Under the pieces are notes generated by a model. That model was given only the letters and a program-made list of their open reading frames with translations. It ran no database searches and was not told the DNA's origin. From DAOVRD01 sp964605915 (GTDB lineage Bacteria; Planctomycetota; Brocadiia; SM23-32): a stretch of DNA of 7,110 bases. A program made the translations under genes and the position numbers. Location of the stretch: the NCBI GenBank assembly GCA_964605915.1, contig CAZSET010000208.1:1-7110 (forward strand). The letters run 5' to 3'. Shown one piece after another: positions 6,094-7,110 of the stretch. Numbering within the stretch: the first letter of the stretch is position 1; every line of letters starts with the position of its first letter.

Positions 6094-6510
6094 ATGAGCG
6101 GGTTCAACGCCAAGACCAGGTACGCCCTGCTGGCCGCGCTGGATCTGGCACAGCACCACGGCTCGAAGAAGCCCGTCAAAGCGCGCGAGATTGCCGCCCG
6201 AACCGGCGTCCCCCCGAAGTACCTCGTCCACATCCTCCTGCGGCTCAAGCGCAAGGCCCTGGTCAATAGCAGTCGCGGCCCCAAGGGCGGCTACTGGCTG
6301 GTGCGACCTCCCGAACTTATCAGTGTCGCCGAGGTGATCGGGGCCGTCCAGGAAAGCCGGAAGCGCGCCCTTGCCGCACGCGCCGGGAACGAGCGCGAAG
6401 AGATCGTCAGCCGGCTCTGGACGGACGCCGAGCGCAAGAGGCATCAGTTCCTCTCACAGGTGACGCTGGCCGACCTACTGTGGAAACCTAGAGAACGGAA
6501 TGACTGTTAG
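6094..6510 (+). CDS. Rrf2-family winged-helix transcriptional regulator without a cysteine cluster
   Basis: The 138-residue protein follows the Rrf2 pattern from its first residues: FNAKTRYALLAALDLA (4-19), the helix-turn-helix at about 28-52 (AREIAARTGVPPKYLVHIL) and the family signature SSRGPKGGYWLVRPP (59-73) in the wing. A C-terminal dimerisation helix follows (about 105-130). Family members IscR, NsrR and RsrR bind Fe-S clusters through three cysteines around positions 90-105. Here the only cysteine is the final residue, Cys138, so Fe-S sensing looks absent and it would be a redox-independent or ligand-responsive type. The start ATG aligns well with the family; the SD is weak (AAGGGCG, 6084-6090). 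It follows the ATPase gene by 106 bp on the same strand, so control of the transporter is possible but not shown. Confidence 0.88.
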   Translation: MSGFNAKTRYALLAALDLAQHHGSKKPVKAREIAARTGVPPKYLVHILLRLKRKALVNSSRGPKGGYWLVRPPELISVAEVIGAVQESRKRALAARAGNEREEIVSRLWTDAERKRHQFLSQVTLADLLWKPRERNDC

Positions 6511-6617
6511 AAGAGGCGTCGAGCCAGGGGCCCAGCGGAGAACGTAAACTGCAAGAGCGCATGGGCTTCTTTAGGTTGAACAGGAGGACCGGCCTAAGGG
6601 CCGTAGGGCGCGCCAGC

Positions 6618-6642
6618 GCTCCGGGCGACGTTGCGCCGGAGC
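6618..6642 (+). terminator. Stem-loop with pyrimidine tail, possible terminator of the Rrf2 transcript
   Basis: GCTCCGG (6618-6624) pairs perfectly with CCGGAGC (6636-6642) around an 11-base loop. A pyrimidine-rich run CCTTTCTCTT (6650-6659) starts eight bases later. The distance and the broken T-run make it a weaker-than-usual intrinsic terminator. It is the best candidate downstream of the Rrf2 stop. Confidence 0.4.
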
Positions 6643-6960
6643 CCGACAGCCTTTCTCTTGAGAAGCCCTGCAAGAGCACTGACTTTGACCTCCAGACTGT
6701 TGCATACCCTCCTTAAGACCTCGTAACCGACCATGGCCCATGAGGCCGTATTCCAAGGCAGAGGCAAACGGCAGGCCGCTTTGCGGTGTTGCTCCAAGCA
6801 CGAGCAGCACAATCGTCCATTCTGCCGTAGGACCGGACAGACCCAGTTGCCGAGCACGCGAAGGCCGCTGCTCGTGGATTACTCGTTTCGGTTAAGCCGT
6901 GCCCGAAGCGAACGGCAGTCGGGCTGCATGTCGCCTCCGGCGCACTCGCCCGGGGTCGCT

Positions 6961-6994
6961 GCGCTCCTTCGCGCCCTTAAGCGCTCCTATCGCG
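6961..6994 (+). repeat. Short tandem direct repeat with 20-bp period
   Basis: GCGCTCCTTCGCG (6961-6973) recurs as GCGCTCCTATCGCG (6981-6994) with one extra A. The second copy runs into the left arm of the large hairpin at 6987-7024. Confidence 0.5.
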
Positions 6995-7024
6995 GCCTTG
7001 CCGGCCGGCGTCCGGCCGCGATAG
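6987..7024. repeat. Perfect 11-bp inverted repeat (hairpin)
   Basis: CTATCGCGGCC (6987-6997) pairs without mismatch with GGCCGCGATAG (7014-7024), with a 16-base GC-rich loop containing the palindrome GCCGGCCGGC (7000-7009). No T-tract follows. It is the strongest secondary structure in the window. It could be a bidirectional transcript end, a REP-like unit or the end of a small mobile element. Confidence 0.65.
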
Positions 7025-7110
7025 CCTGATTGGGGACAGGGACGCGGTATAGTCTTTAGGCGCTATTGCAGAACCCGCTCCGTCGGCCCGAGGTCGAGCG
7101 AGAACGCCGA

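Larger units (their letters stand above)
6511..7110. other. 600-bp region without a supported gene, rich in stem-loops
   Basis: Open frames on both strands here are short, lack convincing SD-start pairs and have Cys/Arg/Ser-rich translations unlike the upstream genes. Visible structure includes CGGCC-TAAG-GGCCG (6590-6603), the 8-bp palindrome GGCGCGCC (6607-6614), a 7-bp stem at 6618-6642, an 8-bp stem with one G-T pair (6884-6891 with 6903-6910), GCGCA/TGCGC (6940-6944 with 6960-6964) and an 11-bp stem at 6987-7024. I found no tRNA T-loop signature and no CRISPR-like array. Reverse-strand frames at about 6571-6860 may be gene remnants. Confidence 0.5.

Noticed and set aside
6733..7029. 98-codon plus-strand frame in the 3' region
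   Set aside because: It has no SD, an Arg/Ser/Cys-rich translation without domain features, and it runs through several hairpins, so it is more likely non-coding.
7048..7053. TATAGT, a good -10-like hexamer near the window end
   Set aside because: No acceptable -35 lies 16-18 bp upstream and no gene start is visible before the window ends.

Overview
The window comes from a GC-rich bacterium, probably an uncultured diderm lineage. Dense co-directional coding, GTG starts, an outer-membrane-style lipoprotein and distant family members suggest something like Planctomycetota, Hydrogenedentota or Armatimonadota. The sequence alone does not fix the phylum. Every gene I can support is on the plus strand.

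Layout. Positions 1-330 hold the C-terminal end of a PHP-type metallohydrolase that begins before the window. A GC-rich stem-loop (334-365) separates it from a new transcription unit, which has a TTGACA-type promoter (404-431) and a perfect 12-bp palindrome lying on the ribosome binding site of the first gene. Five tightly packed genes follow (479-5987): a TPR lipoprotein, a large sugar-type solute-binding protein, two MalF/MalG-like permeases and a MalK/MsmK/UgpC-like ATPase. Two junctions are ATGA overlaps, so translation is probably coupled. After a 106-bp gap comes an Rrf2-family regulator (6094-6510). The last 600 bp carry no gene I can support but contain several stem-loops and a short direct repeat.

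How the genes fit together. Together they make a complete CUT1-type (oligosaccharide or polyol-phosphate class) ABC importer. The binding protein captures the substrate, the two permeases form the channel, and the dedicated ATPase powers uptake. The substrate cannot be read from the sequence. The unusual parts are the leading TPR lipoprotein, a full EF-hand-like calcium loop in the binding protein, a membrane-anchor-like N-terminus and long C-terminal tail on the same protein, and a palindrome matching the core of the LacI-family CebR operator at the operon head. A second copy of its core sits at the binding-protein/permease junction. No LacI-family gene is present in the window.
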